From positions 12,487,965-12,551,964 of the forward strand of contig NC_133292.1 in NCBI RefSeq assembly GCF_005239225.2: 64,000 nt of DNA. Direction: 5' to 3'. The notes below the pieces were generated by a model. The model saw only the letters and a program-made list of their open reading frames with translations, made no database searches and was not told the origin of the DNA. Each line of letters starts with the position of its first letter. The stretch's first letter is position 1. This DNA is from Populus alba. Its lineage: Eukaryota > Streptophyta > Magnoliopsida > Malpighiales > Salicaceae. Of the stretch, positions 49,791-61,955 are shown piece by piece. The position numbers were made by a program, and so were the translations under genes.

Positions 49791-50249
49791 TTCTAAAATA
49801 TTAACATCAAATTAGCCTAGATTTGTATACAGAGATGTACTCATAACCTTTTAATTCAGAGTTTTCTTTATAGTTTATAGCTATAATTTTGAGGTTTGGG
49901 AAATCCCAGCACTAAGCCGGCCATACACACATTGTAATTTAGCTTGAAATTTTTAGGTCATATTTCACCAAATGGTAAAAATTGTGAATATGCATTAAGC
50001 TTTCGAAGAGAGACGAAAAAAGAAGAAGTAGAATACCTTAAAATAATAAAAACATCATCAGATTCCGAATACCTTATACATAATACGGTAGCTAAGATAC
50101 ATATTCTCTCCCTTTGACAAGAACATTCCCTCACCCCCTCTGGCTAGCCAGTCATACAATATTGATGGACTCCAAGTTGCATATTACAATAGCATACAGA
50201 AAATCATATAATAAATAAAGCCATATAACTAAAAGATGGCATTAACTAA
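49791..50249. other. Spacer between ascorbate oxidase relic and gene
   Basis: AT-rich and non-coding. Its right part is the 3' UTR of the intact gene. Confidence 0.5.
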
Positions 50250-53200
50250 TTAGCCCAAATTGTTTCCAGTCATGAACTTCTTCCCGGTCAGACCACAAGA
50301 AAGAGCCTCCTTAGGAATCTTAGGAAGACGTTGGACACCCTCAGCTAAAACCACACCCATGCCCATATGCAAATGTGGCTCAATATGGCAATGGAAAGCC
50401 CATACTCCTGGATTATCTGCCACAAACCTTAGTGCGGTCCATCCATAGGGAAATATCACTGCAGAATTTCTATAAGGTGGATTCTTCATGTTAAATTTCT
50501 TTTCGTCAGCTTTTGTAAACTTCCCTTCTCCATACCCTAACACCCAGAAATCATGTCCATGCAAATGCCACGGGTGGATTTCACTAACATTCTCAGCTAA
50601 TGCATTAGCATTTTGAAGTATCACGTCCACTGTGCTATAGTAACTAAGCATGTAAACCCCATTCCCGGTAGTGGTGTTGGGGTTACCCGGTGGCTTCATA
50701 ACATCGTACTGTTCTGGGAAACTCTCAGATGGCTTTGTTTGATCAAAACCATTTTGGAGTCCAAATCTTATGGACCCCAAGTAAGGAGTGGCAGGTAATG
50801 AGAGGGAAACGTTATTGATAGACCACTTAGTATAGCCATTCATCTTGTTTTGAGTGTTTAGTAGGATGATCCTACGGTTGTAAGTTGATGGAGGTTTTGG
50901 GATTGTTTTATGATCCAAGGCCTTGACTTTGTTGGTGAATGCCTTGCTGTGAGCATAATCATCCCATCTAGGAGTTACAGGAGGTGGAGAAAGAGGGAAT
51001 TTTGATGCAGAGTTGGTTTTATAGTTTAGTATAGTTAGGGCTTGTGGGGTTTGAGGCTTTCTTCCTCTTACACCAAAAGAGATCCAGTAGTTTTGAGAGG
51101 GGTCTTGACTTGTTTTTAACAACACTGAGTAGCTCTCACCGGAATAAATGTCTAGGTCATCAGTCTCAAATGGCTGGAGATAATTTCCATCTGCTTCCAC
51201 CACCAGCATTTTGTGATTCTGAAAACAAAAGGCATTAAAAAGATGAACATATATAAATAATTTTATCCATCACATTTGCATTTTTCAAAGTTGTTCTGTT
51301 CAAATTTGCAGGCATGTATGCATATGGCAATTAATATTCAATGTTACAGGGAAAAAAAATAACAATGGTACGTTGATGTAGGAGAAGAAAAGGATATTTG
51401 TTTTTAAAATCTCATAGAGAGGAACAATCAACCACAACATCAGTCATGTGACAAGCCTTAGAAGAAGAAAAAAACAGCCGTATATGTAATTAAAAGGTGA
51501 TCGGTTTAAAAAGGTGAAAGCAGCAATCATTTCAGAAGATGAGAAAATAAAAGCAGCAGAAATGTTGCAGTCATGTTGAAGATAGCATGCGAAATGTAAA
51601 ATAAGGTAAGCGATGACGCAAATGTGAAACAAACAAAGGCAAAGGGTGTTATATTAGCTAAATATAAAGAGATTCTCACTACGTATGAACAAATCTACTG
51701 TATCCTCAAGAAGGGAATTAGCTTAAAGAAGACAAACATTTTGTTATACATCACGCACGTCCATATATTATCACGCATATGGGACTATATATTATATATA
51801 TATATATATCAAAGAGAAATCAAAATCTTGCAGTACGTATATATATCAATTTGAACTGCCGTGCATGTGGGCATATACTCACCCCAATGGCCAAGTTGAG
51901 AGAAGCCAGAGCAGTGGTGCTAGAAAGTCTTATTCTGTAGGTCTTGTTTGGATCCACATGCAGGATATGGGGTGCCCATTGCTCATGTCCTGTTACGCTG
52001 CACTGGCTGAGAGAGGAGTTGTTGCTATAGTGGGCCGCCAGGGAACATCCATACTGACCTCTTCCATTTACGAGCAGGGTCTGTACACAAATTGAACGTT
52101 GTCAGTAAGGAAAGGAAAACGCATCGGAAAAAGGAATTTGTCCGCTTTTTCCTTTTACCTCGTGTTGAATACTGGGGTAGAGCAAGATAACACGACAAGC
52201 CAACCACCATGGATTAAAAAAAAATTAATTAGATTGATTTTTATTGAGATAATTGAGACATGAGGCCAGGATCGGGAGGGGCAATTTATTAATTCCTTCT
52301 TGTTTTTCTAAATCTTATTGCATTCAATATTGTACCTACAAGTTTTTAATTAGAAATTAAAAACTTATGCTTCCAAAAAAAACCCAATTTTTAATGCATT
52401 GATGCCCCCTTGGGAAGTAGCTTTGTGTATCCCCTACGACAGCAAGTAAAGACTGACCATCTAGCTAGCAAGCATATATATGTAGTATTACTATATATAT
52501 GTAGCTAGGATGTTGATTAAAAAGTTAACATCGTAATTAATGGAAGACCAGCTAGCAAGCATATATATGTAGTATTACTATATATATGTAGCTAGGATGT
52601 TGATTAAAAAGTTAACATCGTAATTAATGGAAGACCAGATAGCAAGCATGACGATGAACTCAAGATTAAGACAATGGTCTAAAAGAATAAATTATAAAAA
52701 AAATTTCCTTTAATTTGGGATATCAATATTGACTCCAGAAAATAAAATCAAAATGTCAGATGTTTGGCTAAAAGATTTATCTTTAATGGAACATGGAAAC
52801 ATACGATTATATATTGCGTAGGAATTAATACTGCGAAACCTACCTGGGGTTCACCAATCCAGCGCATTGGTCTGGAAGAAAGGCCAACTTCTTGGTGATG
52901 AGCACTTTCATGCCACCAATCACTTAGCAACAAGTCAAACTCGCCATCATAGTGGAAAGGCTCTTTCTCTCCTTCTGCAACATCCACTATCAGGGACCCA
53001 TATAACCCTGCTGACCTTTGCATCCCATAATGTCCATGGTAGAAATATGTTCCTGCCTGCTCCACGCACATCAAAATTTCATTAATATACAAGCTCTTCA
53101 AGTTATCTACACCTTCCTAGAAAATCCATTATTTCTTCAGGCCGGCAACATGGATGAAGGTTTCCACGTTGTTAACTCTATATACCGACATGATGATGAT

Positions 53201-53964
53201 GAGTAAGTTAAATGTGTTGTTTATGATTTTAATAGATATGCTAACTTGATGTATTGACCGACCGACTACTATGTAGTTTCACGGTGGTAGCAGGCCGGTG
53301 CGGTGGATCAATATCGTCGTCTTCTTAAACACGTTTTTCTTTATTAATTATTGGAAATTTAACGAGAAATTAAGGAAGCTGGATTTTACCCTGTCGACTG
53401 TGAACCTGTAGTCGAAGGATTCTCCGGGGTTGATAGCACACTGCGAAATGGAAGCAGTCCCATCTGCCCATGGCGTTCCTTTCTGCAAAGAAAAACAGCA
53501 GAGAATAATACAGAGTAGACAGAGCATGGCTTAGTGGATGCTTGCATTTTCACATGCAAAGATGCTTCAACAAAATTAATTGCATGTCCTTTATTAAGAG
53601 TAAAGACAGAAATAGAGAGAGAGTGGGATCCAAGAATAGAAACCTGTCTGATTCCATGCCAGTGAATGACAACTCCCTCGGTGTTGAGTTTGTTTGTGAG
53701 ATGCACATGAACTGTATCTCCAGCTCTAGCCCGGATCGTTGGTCCCGGAAACTTGCCATTGATGCTCATAACAACATTCTCTAACCCATCTGGAGACCAG
53801 TACATGTACTCCACTTCCCATTTGTAAAAATGGAGTGATCTAGTCTTGTTAGAAGTAGCAGTAGCCAGCGAACATGGGGTCAATGAAAGCAGAAAGCACC
53901 AAACAATGAGACCCTTGAAACTTCTGGAGAATGGTTCACCCAAGGAGTTACAAGGTGCCACCAT
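50250..53964 (-). CDS. AAO: L-ascorbate oxidase
   Basis: Five exons, 53964-53644, 53482-53390, 53056-52844, 52080-51883 and 51218-50250, give 1794 nt and 597 residues, normal for the family. The secreted apoplastic multicopper oxidase oxidises ascorbate to monodehydroascorbate and reduces O2 to water. A hydrophobic signal peptide lies at about 15-37 ([19 protein letters not shown]). Copper sites: VIHWHGIRQ (99-107), [10 protein letters not shown] (142-151), [10 protein letters not shown] (490-499) and [14 protein letters not shown] (550-563), the last with the axial Met of the type 1 site, which separates it from laccases and SKU5-like proteins. Many N-glycosylation sequons. All borders are GT-AG. 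A decayed copy lies immediately downstream. Confidence 0.96.
52464..52637. repeat. 87-base tandem duplication in ascorbate oxidase intron 3
   Basis: Two almost identical units, 52464-52550 and 52551-52637, each starting gctagcaagcatatatatg and ending taatggaagacca. A partial third start (gatagcaagcat) follows. The near-identity implies a recent event. Confidence 0.93.
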
Positions 53965-54130
53965 CTTCTTCTATTGGATGCCAAGAAGATGAAGTTTGTA
54001 GTGGTTTAGGTGAAAAGGGAAATTTCCTGTGGAAGAAGGAAGGAGCTCTTTCAGCTCTGGCTTAGTTAGTGGATATGCACGTTGGGGTGTTTGGGCTATA
54101 TATATATATATAGAAAGTGGCTGGCCAGAT
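53965..54130 (-). promoter_or_regulatory. Core promoter and leader of ascorbate oxidase
   Basis: A ctatatatatatatatag tract at about 54096-54113 on the minus strand forms a TATA box some 130-150 bases before the ATG, which would place transcription start near 54065-54080. The leader is otherwise unremarkable. Confidence 0.5.
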
Positions 54131-54524
54131 TTTTTAATATTATTACAAAGGAGAGGTTACAATTCAAGATTTCTTAAGAAAAAATATTAATATCAATTGA
54201 ATTATAACTCATTGATTTAAGTTTTTTTTTTCCTGTTATTGTATGATTTGGAAATTAGAAAGTAATATTTAATGGAATGATATATAGAGATTTTATTATA
54301 ATAGAAAAATATAAATTTTTGCTAATAAATTATAAACACCAGTATCTTCTATTTTCTTACAATATATAGGAATGATTAATTAACCTAGCCTCTTTTCTGA
54401 AATGATTTGGAAAATAACAAAGAAGAAAATGATTAAATTAGAGAGTGATTTTATATATATGCAGAAAGAACAAAACTATGAACGGATCAGCAAAGGCCGT
54501 GAAAAAGAAAAGGAGATTCGATAT

Positions 54525-54555
<31 letters not shown>

Positions 54556-55175
54556 AAGGAGATTCTAAAGAATGAATTGAAAAATGGCATATTACCTGGC
54601 TACCGAACAAAAAAAAAACTAAAGAGAAACGCGCAAGAATATATTTTCCAACAAGTTGAAGATTTAATAAAAATTAATCATGTTTTATCTCATAATTATG
54701 TCCAGATAGGTATATATTAATTATTTGTACTTTAATTAGCTTTGCTAGCTGCCCCAATGTCTATATTTTTTGTTCTTTTGAAATAACATATATAATTAGA
54801 CTCATCGATCCCCGCAAAATCAATTTGCCAAGTAGAACTAAAAACGAAGTGGGTAATTATTGATGGTTATGTGATATATTCGATCCATAAATTCTAGAGT
54901 GTTAAAAGAATAATTATCAATATTTATTTTACAAGAGAAATAAATACAAAAACAATAGAAAACTAAAAAAAAAGTTTTAAGAAAATATTTTTAAGAATAT
55001 ATAAAAGTCTATATTCTTATGTTATATTTTTTCATCATCCATCTCTGTTCAGAATGGATTCATAGAGAAATTATTGATGATTATTTCTTGAGCACTCTGA
55101 AATTTTCCATTATGTGCCTCACGTTTTGCTATTAAAATAATCCGGGTTTAATCAAAACAAAAAATAATTAAGTAT

Positions 55176-55198
55176 TGTGTGTGTGTGTGTGTGTGTGT
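55176..55198. repeat. (TG)n microsatellite
   Basis: A pure run of about 11 TG units. Confidence 0.95.
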
Positions 55199-56224
55199 CT
55201 AATCCTATATCACCGTTCCTTGATTTCAGGCGGCAACGGTAATATATATATGTATGTGGTCTACACCTATATATCATGCGCTTGGATAAAACAATTTTTA
55301 GGTTATTATATATACGTTACAGATTAAATCATTTATTTTGTTGATGAAATTCAATCACTAATTAAATTTTCATTCCACTGGATGGTTAATTAGAATTAAA
55401 ATAAATGATAAGTCTTTTAATACGAGAAGTCAATAGTTTGGACCTTATAAAATTTAATGAATCATGTAACCCTCTAATTATAAAACTCGGATCAATTTTA
55501 TAGATTAATCTAGGATTTTATTAAGCCCTATAAATAATAAAAATTAATTCCATGACTTAGAGTAAATTTCGGTTAAAAATCTATTGATATTTTAAAAAAA
55601 ATACTGTCAAAATAATATTGTTTTGATTCTTTAAAAAAAAATGAACTCAACTTGACTTTTCAACTTATAATTTAGGTACTCATGCCGTAAATCAATTTAT
55701 AAATTAGATTTTAAAATTATAGAGTGATCAAATTCATATCTTACAATCCAAAATATAAAAAGTTTGAATTTTCAAAATTTAATCATGTTTCCAGAATACA
55801 TGTTTTATAATTGTGCTTCCTGTTAATCATATGCAACAAAGTGTTAGGTGCGAAATGAGTGCAAATTAAGTGGAATTCTTGCAGAGTCCCTTTATATATA
55901 AATAGCAAGTGAAATATACTCCACCTACAGTTCTCAAGTTGAATCCAATGGATCAATTGATTAAAATTTATTAATTAGCTAGGTAAGCTAGTTAGGCTTA
56001 TTTAATTATGGTGCCAACTCAAAAGGGAAAAAAAGAGAATGTTTTAATTAATCGTTGCGCTTTAATTTATTAAACTATGGAAGGCATGTTTTCCTGGTGT
56101 TTAATCTTCTTTTCACTTATAATTTATAATTTATTTCTTGCTGAGAGATGTAATGAACCTTTCAAAGTTGGTTAACTGAAGAAATTAAGGAAATGATATT
56201 TTTCTCATTTGTGTTTTCATACCG

Positions 56225-56430
56225 AGTTGAGTTTTTATTTAACAGTATGATTATAGTTTTTTTTAAATAATTTTTTGTTTTAAAATATATATTAATGATA
56301 TTTTTTTTTTTTAATTTTTGATATCAGTACATCAAAATGATTTGAAACACTAAAAATATATTAATTTAAAGTAAATAAAAAAATTTAAAAAATTTAAATT
56401 TTTTTAAAAATATTTTTGAAAACACATAAA
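56225..56430 (+). repeat. AT-rich dispersed repeat, long copy
   Basis: Carries ttttaaaatatatattaatg, gatatcagtacatcaaaatg and atattaatttaaagtaaat, and ends tatttttgaaaacac. Confidence 0.55.
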
Positions 56431-57300
56431 CAGGCGGAAAATCTATCGTCGGCTTCAATCTTAATTTGCTGCCTTGAAAAGGAGAATATTATTGTCTTAA
56501 TTTGAAACAACCCTTTTTTAAAAGATCAGTTCAAGACAGCCAAGATTGATTGCTGACTGTTCGATCGTGCTGTCTTCCCGGACTTGTTGTGCTAGCTAGC
56601 TGTAATGCTTCTCTGATACGCGGCAACAATTAATTTCCTTTAATTAGCCTTCAAATTCGCACGCTATACTTTAGCCTTTAGGTACTGATATCGTCACTGT
56701 GAAGGTTCCTCAGATCTGATCTGCTATTGGATTCAGGTTGTTAAATCATTAAATTAACCCATGAGGCAATATTCGATTAATTCCAAACGTATTATTTAAA
56801 TAAAAAAAATTAAAATAACACGTTTTAAATTTTTTAAAAAATAATAATTTAAGTTAACCTAACTTGTAAACTTACTAGGCTATCCAAGTTTGACCTAACT
56901 AATGTACGAAACAGTTTTAAATAAAACTTGGGTACTTGAATGCAGGTTTTAAAATCATGAATTACCAAATTGATCCTTTATATATATATATATCAATTTT
57001 TTTAAAAAAAAAAATTAATATATTGAAGGGTATAATTAGAAGGAAGTGAAATGAAAAGGACAAGAAAAAAAAATAGAGAAGAAAATAGAAAAAAATAAAA
57101 ACAGAAGACTAACAATGAAAAATAAAAATTCAACAAAAATAAACAGGTTGTAACTAAGTTTTTAACCAGGTCTTATTGGGTTAATTCGTCAAGTTAATCA
57201 GATCACACCATTTTTTTTTTTTTTTTTTTTAACTCGGCTCAATTCCAACCTCAAATCAACCCATTAAACAGGATTTCGTAACTATAGCTTCACTGCATCA

Positions 57301-57420
57301 CACACTACTAAAAAAAAATTAGTAAAAAGCAACAGAAATGCTGGTAAAAGAATACTCCATCGTTGTTTATCAATGAAAGTTGCGACAAAAAAAACTGTAT
57401 TTTGCAATTCTGAATAGAAG
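57301..57420 (+). mobile_element. Possible CACTA-type transposon terminus
   Basis: cactactaaaaaaaaattag resembles the CACTA(C/A) terminal repeats of En/Spm elements, and is followed by aaaaagcaacagaaatg. No partner terminus (tagtagtg) or transposase is found nearby, so it is at best a solo fragment. Confidence 0.3.
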
Positions 57421-59155
57421 CGGCAATGGAACACAGCAAATAAAAGGCCTTTTAATTTTAACTTATATTTTTACAAAGAATCTCCATCAATAATAGAAGT
57501 ATCTCTTAACTGTTTCACAATTATTCAAATGATTGCATGTGTATGCTAGATTCGCGCACATTCTGGACCAATTAACTCGTGAACAATAAAAAAACAACTC
57601 TTATTTATTTCATGTTTGATATATATAACATATTCCTTGAATAAAAAAATTTTAGTTTGAAATTTATACAGATTCATATTATTTTATGTTTAATTTTTAT
57701 TAAATAAATAAAAATAATAAATTTTAAATTATAACTATTTAATCATTAAAACTTTAATGTTATGTTAAAAACACATTATTAACTGTCTAGGTAATGATTT
57801 AAAATATTAAACTCAAGTTAATTTTGCTCTACCTTGCTTCTTTTTTTTTTAAAAAAAGTCAGAGCAATTTTTGACTCAGTTTTAATTGACTTCATGTAAT
57901 TTGCTACGTTGAACAGTCCATCTTCACCAATTTTTTATCTTAAAAAACCTCACCTAAGCCAAGTCTCAAATTAATTGATCTTTGTTCGTGAATTTTGTGT
58001 TTTCAAAGAATTTTCTGACCTTCTTTTGGTCTTTGGGTGTTATAATATGAACTTTCTTCAGAACCTGGCCTAGCCCAAATGTAGCCTGTAATGGGCTGGC
58101 CTATCTGCCTCAGTTGGGGGCTTTCTCCTAGTTGGGCTGCTAGGCATAAAAACTACTGGAAACGACAATGTCACGGGCTTCAAAAGTAGGCTGGGGAATG
58201 AGGAATTGGGCTTGCCTAAGCCTAAGCCTGGGTTTTAGGTCTAGTCGAGTAGTCGACACCTGATAAATTTACTTCATAACAACCACTGCGCTGAAAAAAA
58301 AATAAAAGAATAGTAATCAAATATATAAAATTAAAGATGAGACACTTGAATAAAAAAATTAATAAAAATTTAGATATATACTTTTTTTTTCTTATTCTGT
58401 CAAAAAAAAAATACTCGCAGATAATTATTTGGTATTTGATATGTATGAAAAATAAATGTTTAAAAGAAGAGGAAAATAATTAATTATTAGATGAACCCAT
58501 GTTCAAGAATCGTAAGTTTTCTCCCATTGTTTTAAAACTTATTTTTCTTTTAATTGTAAGCTATTTTCATTGATCAAGCTTTTCTCGATGGGGAAACATG
58601 AAAAAATATATTCAAATTAGTCAATCATAACTATTCAATGTAATATATTCAATAAATATAATTAATTAAAAAAAATATTAAAATGAAAAAAACATTAATT
58701 AGATGTGATTTATTTCATGGTAACAAAAAAACTACAATTTATATAAATTTAATTCAATTTCATTGTGATAAAAATAGAAGATGAATTTGCTATACTAAAC
58801 TGAGCAAAAGAGAAAAAAAACTAATAAGGTTTTGGATAATCTATACTGGTCTAGATTTTAAAAAAAAAAAAACATTTTAATAATTTAATTAAAAATTTAG
58901 ATTCATCAGGTTAATCTAAACCTAAACTAATTAAGATTCGAACATCAACATGATAATTTTTATTTTTTAAAAAAGATTTGTTATTAAAATAATATAATTA
59001 TTTTTTTATATTTGTAATTTAGGCCTTGCTTCAAATTAATCCCGACTTAGGTTTTATAACAATGGTGGTGAGAGTATTTGTCTTCCACTTCATTTCCCAT
59101 TATAACTTTTTCTCCACCAACTCTTTAATTTACCTCTCCTCCCTGTCTGCTGCAT

Positions 59156-60646
59156 ATGGCAACTTGTCTCGGGCTATTTCCTCCATCTCCTGCAGGAAAA
59201 ACTTTTCAGCCAAACCATAAATCTCCTCCCCTGTTCTCCTCTCCAAAACCCCACATCACACCTTCAAGAAAGTCCCGCTATGGAATCCGAAGCAGCAAGT
59301 TTGGAAGCTTTCTTGACTTGAAACCCGAATCAAAACCCGAGTTCTTGGATTTTGATCTCTCATTGTTTGATCCTGCTGACAGGCCTCGCTGCTTTGATGT
59401 GATCATTATTGGGGCTGGCCCGGCTGGTTTGCGTCTTGCCGAGCAAGTGTCAGGCTATGGAATTAAGGTATGCTGTGTTGATCCCTCACCGCTTTCTATG
59501 TGGCCTAACAACTATGGTGTTTGGGTTGATGAGTTTGAGAGCCTGGGGTTAGTTGATTGTTTGGACAAAACATGGCCTATGACTTGTGTCCATATTGATG
59601 ATGACAAGACCAAGTATTTAGACCGTCCTTATGGTCGTGTTGGTAGGAAGGAATTGAAGACAAAATTGTTGGAGAATTGTGCCTCTAATGGGGTTAGGTT
59701 TCATAAAGCTAAGGTTTTGAATTTGGAACATAAGGAGTTTGAGTCTTCAATTGTTTGTGATGATGGAATTGAACTAAAAGCTAGCTTAGTTGTTGATGCA
59801 AGTGGTTTTGCTAGTACTTTTACTGAGTATGATAAGCCAAGAAACCATGGATATCAGATTGCTCATGGCATCTTAGCCGAGGTGGATTGCCATCCATTTG
59901 ACTTGGATAAAATGGTTCTTATGGATTGGAGAGATTCCCATATGGGAAATGAACCTTACTTGCGTGCTAATAACTCAAAAATTCCGACCTTCCTCTATGC
60001 CATGCCATTTGATTCAAACTTGGTATTTTTGGAAGAGACTTCTCTTGTTAGCAGGCCTTTGTTATCTTACATGGAGGTTAAGAATAGGATGGTAGCAAGA
60101 TTAAGACATTTAGGAATTAGGGTGAAGAATGTAATAGAAAAAGAGAAATGTGTGATCCCAATGGGAGGACCTCTCCCAAAAATCCCTCAAAGTGTGATGG
60201 CAATTGGTGGGACTTCAGGGGTAGTCCACCCCTCAACTGGGTATACGGTGGCTAGAACAATGGCCTTAGCCCCAATTCTAGCTGATGCAATCGTGGAGTG
60301 TCTTGGCTCTACCAGAATGATTAGAGGAAGGCCACTCCATCATAGAGTGTGGAATGGGTTGTGGCCATTAGAGAGAAGATGTACAAGGGAATTTTATTCT
60401 TTTGGGATGGAGACTTTGCTGAAGCTTGATCTGAATGGAACTAGGAGGTTCTTTGACGCTTTCTTTGATTTGGATCCTTATTACTGGCAAGGGTTCCTCT
60501 CCTCGAGGTTATCTCTTAGAGAGCTTCTTTTCTTAAGCTTGTCATTATTTAGTAATGCCTCAAATCCATCTAGGTTTGATATTGTTACAAAGTGTCCCGT
60601 TCCCCTTGTCAAAATGATGGGGAATTTGGCACTTGAAGCCATCTAA
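59156..60646 (+). CDS. CYCB: Chromoplast-type lycopene beta-cyclase / CCS-like
   Basis: An intronless 496-residue gene. The first ~55 residues are rich in Ser, Pro and Lys (MATCLGLFPPSPAGKTFQP), a plastid transit peptide. The mature enzyme has the FAD/NAD dinucleotide site DVIIIGAGPAGLRLAEQ (81-97), then CVDPSPLSMWPNNYGVWVDE, and the cyclase motif FLEET (291-295) inside TFLYAMPFDSNLVFLEETSL. GGTSGVVHPSTGY and NGLWPLERRC are further signature blocks. The MPFDSNLVFLEETSLVSRP variant matches CYCB/capsanthin-capsorubin synthase/neoxanthin synthase-type enzymes more than leaf LCYB. Expected reaction: ring closure of lycopene to beta-carotene in plastids; the ketolase activity of pepper CCS cannot be predicted from the name. 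Intact. Confidence 0.94.
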   Translation: MATCLGLFPPSPAGKTFQPNHKSPPLFSSPKPHITPSRKSRYGIRSSKFGSFLDLKPESKPEFLDFDLSLFDPADRPRCFDVIIIGAGPAGLRLAEQVSGYGIKVCCVDPSPLSMWPNNYGVWVDEFESLGLVDCLDKTWPMTCVHIDDDKTKYLDRPYGRVGRKELKTKLLENCASNGVRFHKAKVLNLEHKEFESSIVCDDGIELKASLVVDASGFASTFTEYDKPRNHGYQIAHGILAEVDCHPFDLDKMVLMDWRDSHMGNEPYLRANNSKIPTFLYAMPFDSNLVFLEETSLVSRPLLSYMEVKNRMVARLRHLGIRVKNVIEKEKCVIPMGGPLPKIPQSVMAIGGTSGVVHPSTGYTVARTMALAPILADAIVECLGSTRMIRGRPLHHRVWNGLWPLERRCTREFYSFGMETLLKLDLNGTRRFFDAFFDLDPYYWQGFLSSRLSLRELLFLSLSLFSNASNPSRFDIVTKCPVPLVKMMGNLALEAI

Positions 60647-61955
60647 GGATAGAAAGTTGCAACACATATCGATCAAGTGATCACATTGCTGAATAAAATG
60701 ATCATCAAGCCAGCCTTTTCAAATTACCACAGCTTGAGCAACTTGTGAGGTGGCTCCCTCGTATGTTTGTCCATAGTCAAAGAAACAAGATTGTTGAGAT
60801 TGGAAATGAAGTTGATTAAGGCATATGTGAATTAACCTGCTTTAATTTGCCTTGCCAAATTTCTCCAACTGTGTAATGAATCTTGAAGAAATATTCCTTT
60901 TTTTTTTTCTTTTAGTGTTTAAGCATTTGAAGGGGAAAATTTGGTCTGTTTGGACAACCTGCGTTTCCCAGTCATTTTGATGCTTTCCACCGGGAAACAA
61001 GCCTCAAAACTGAGCACATAGAAACCGTTTCCACAGCATTTTTTTTAAAAAATAATTTTTTTGGATAATATATTAATGTTAAAAATAAAATTTTTAAAAA
61101 TAAAAAAAAATTATTTTAATATATTTTAATATGAATAACACTTTAAAATTACTTAGCCATTACTCAAGTGGATCACCCACCGTCTCACGAACGCTCATCC
61201 CTGCAACTTTGTACCCTAGAGTCAATTTTCTTCATGCTTTGGTCTCAAGAATTCCTCCAAAAGCTTGTAAATTTTATTGACCAAATACAAATAATGCTTG
61301 AAATTTCCATTTATTTTCTCTCTGATTTTACTAACTAAACACCATCTGGATCAACAAAGTATAATGAGCAAACCAGTTTTTATTGATAAGTTAATTAACA
61401 TGTCTTAAATGTTACATCACCATATCAATACATATGTATCTAACCCCTGACAGCTCCTCCAGATATATATATATATATATATCCATTTTAAAAAATAAAT
61501 ATGTATGTGTATATGCATATTATACTAATGTATAATCAAATTTTAGGCTGAATCCACAATATTTATATCTTATTTAATATTTATTGTCAGTAATTATATA
61601 TAAAAAATCTATTTATTCAGATCAGTTTGCGTTAAATTGCCAACCATCGGACTCATGATTCTTAATATTGGGCTTTATGAATAATATTCATTTAATTAAA
61701 TACACACCACTGGGCTTTTTTTATAAGCATGGGCTTTTCTCTTTTCTGCCTGAAAAAATGAAATTAAAAAAAAAACTTTGCATTTTAGCAGAAGGTCAAG
61801 CTCAGTAGAAAGAAACTACCTTCCTCTGCCTGTCCATAACTTGTTTTACCCACTTGCTTCTCTCTCTTCCTCCTCAATTCCATCAAACTAAAAATAAATT
61901 CCATGCTTTCGAATTTTCCAGTTCTTGATAATCAGTTAGGGATTTGAATCAATCC
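60647..61955. other. Intergenic region between CYCB-like and ELM1
   Basis: The left part holds the 3' UTR of the cyclase gene and the right ~150 bases the ELM1 leader. In between are an AT-rich dispersed repeat and an AT microsatellite near 61462-61484. No other gene. Confidence 0.55.
61030..61160 (-). repeat. AT-rich dispersed repeat
   Basis: ttaaaaataaaatttttaaa and aattattttaatatatttta in reverse orientation, ending aataacactttaaaatta. The left end reads ccacagcatttttttt. Confidence 0.55.

Larger units (their letters stand above)
54131..59155. other. Large AT-rich intergenic region
   Basis: No gene on either strand. A lysine-coding frame at 54445-54720 is only an A-rich run. It contains a TG microsatellite, one AT-rich dispersed repeat, retroelement-like text near 56740-57250, a possible CACTA-type end and a less AT-rich patch at 58060-58260 with repeated gggct/cctaagc. 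The lycopene cyclase promoter lies at the right end. Confidence 0.5.

Noticed and set aside
50250..53964. Laccase or SKU5-like oxidase instead of ascorbate oxidase
   Set aside because: The C-terminal [13 protein letters not shown] with axial Met and the overall exon pattern fit ascorbate oxidase; SKU5-like proteins lack these copper ligands.
54445..54720. A lysine-rich 91-residue ORF
   Set aside because: It is a translation of A-rich sequence with poly-A runs and has no family features.
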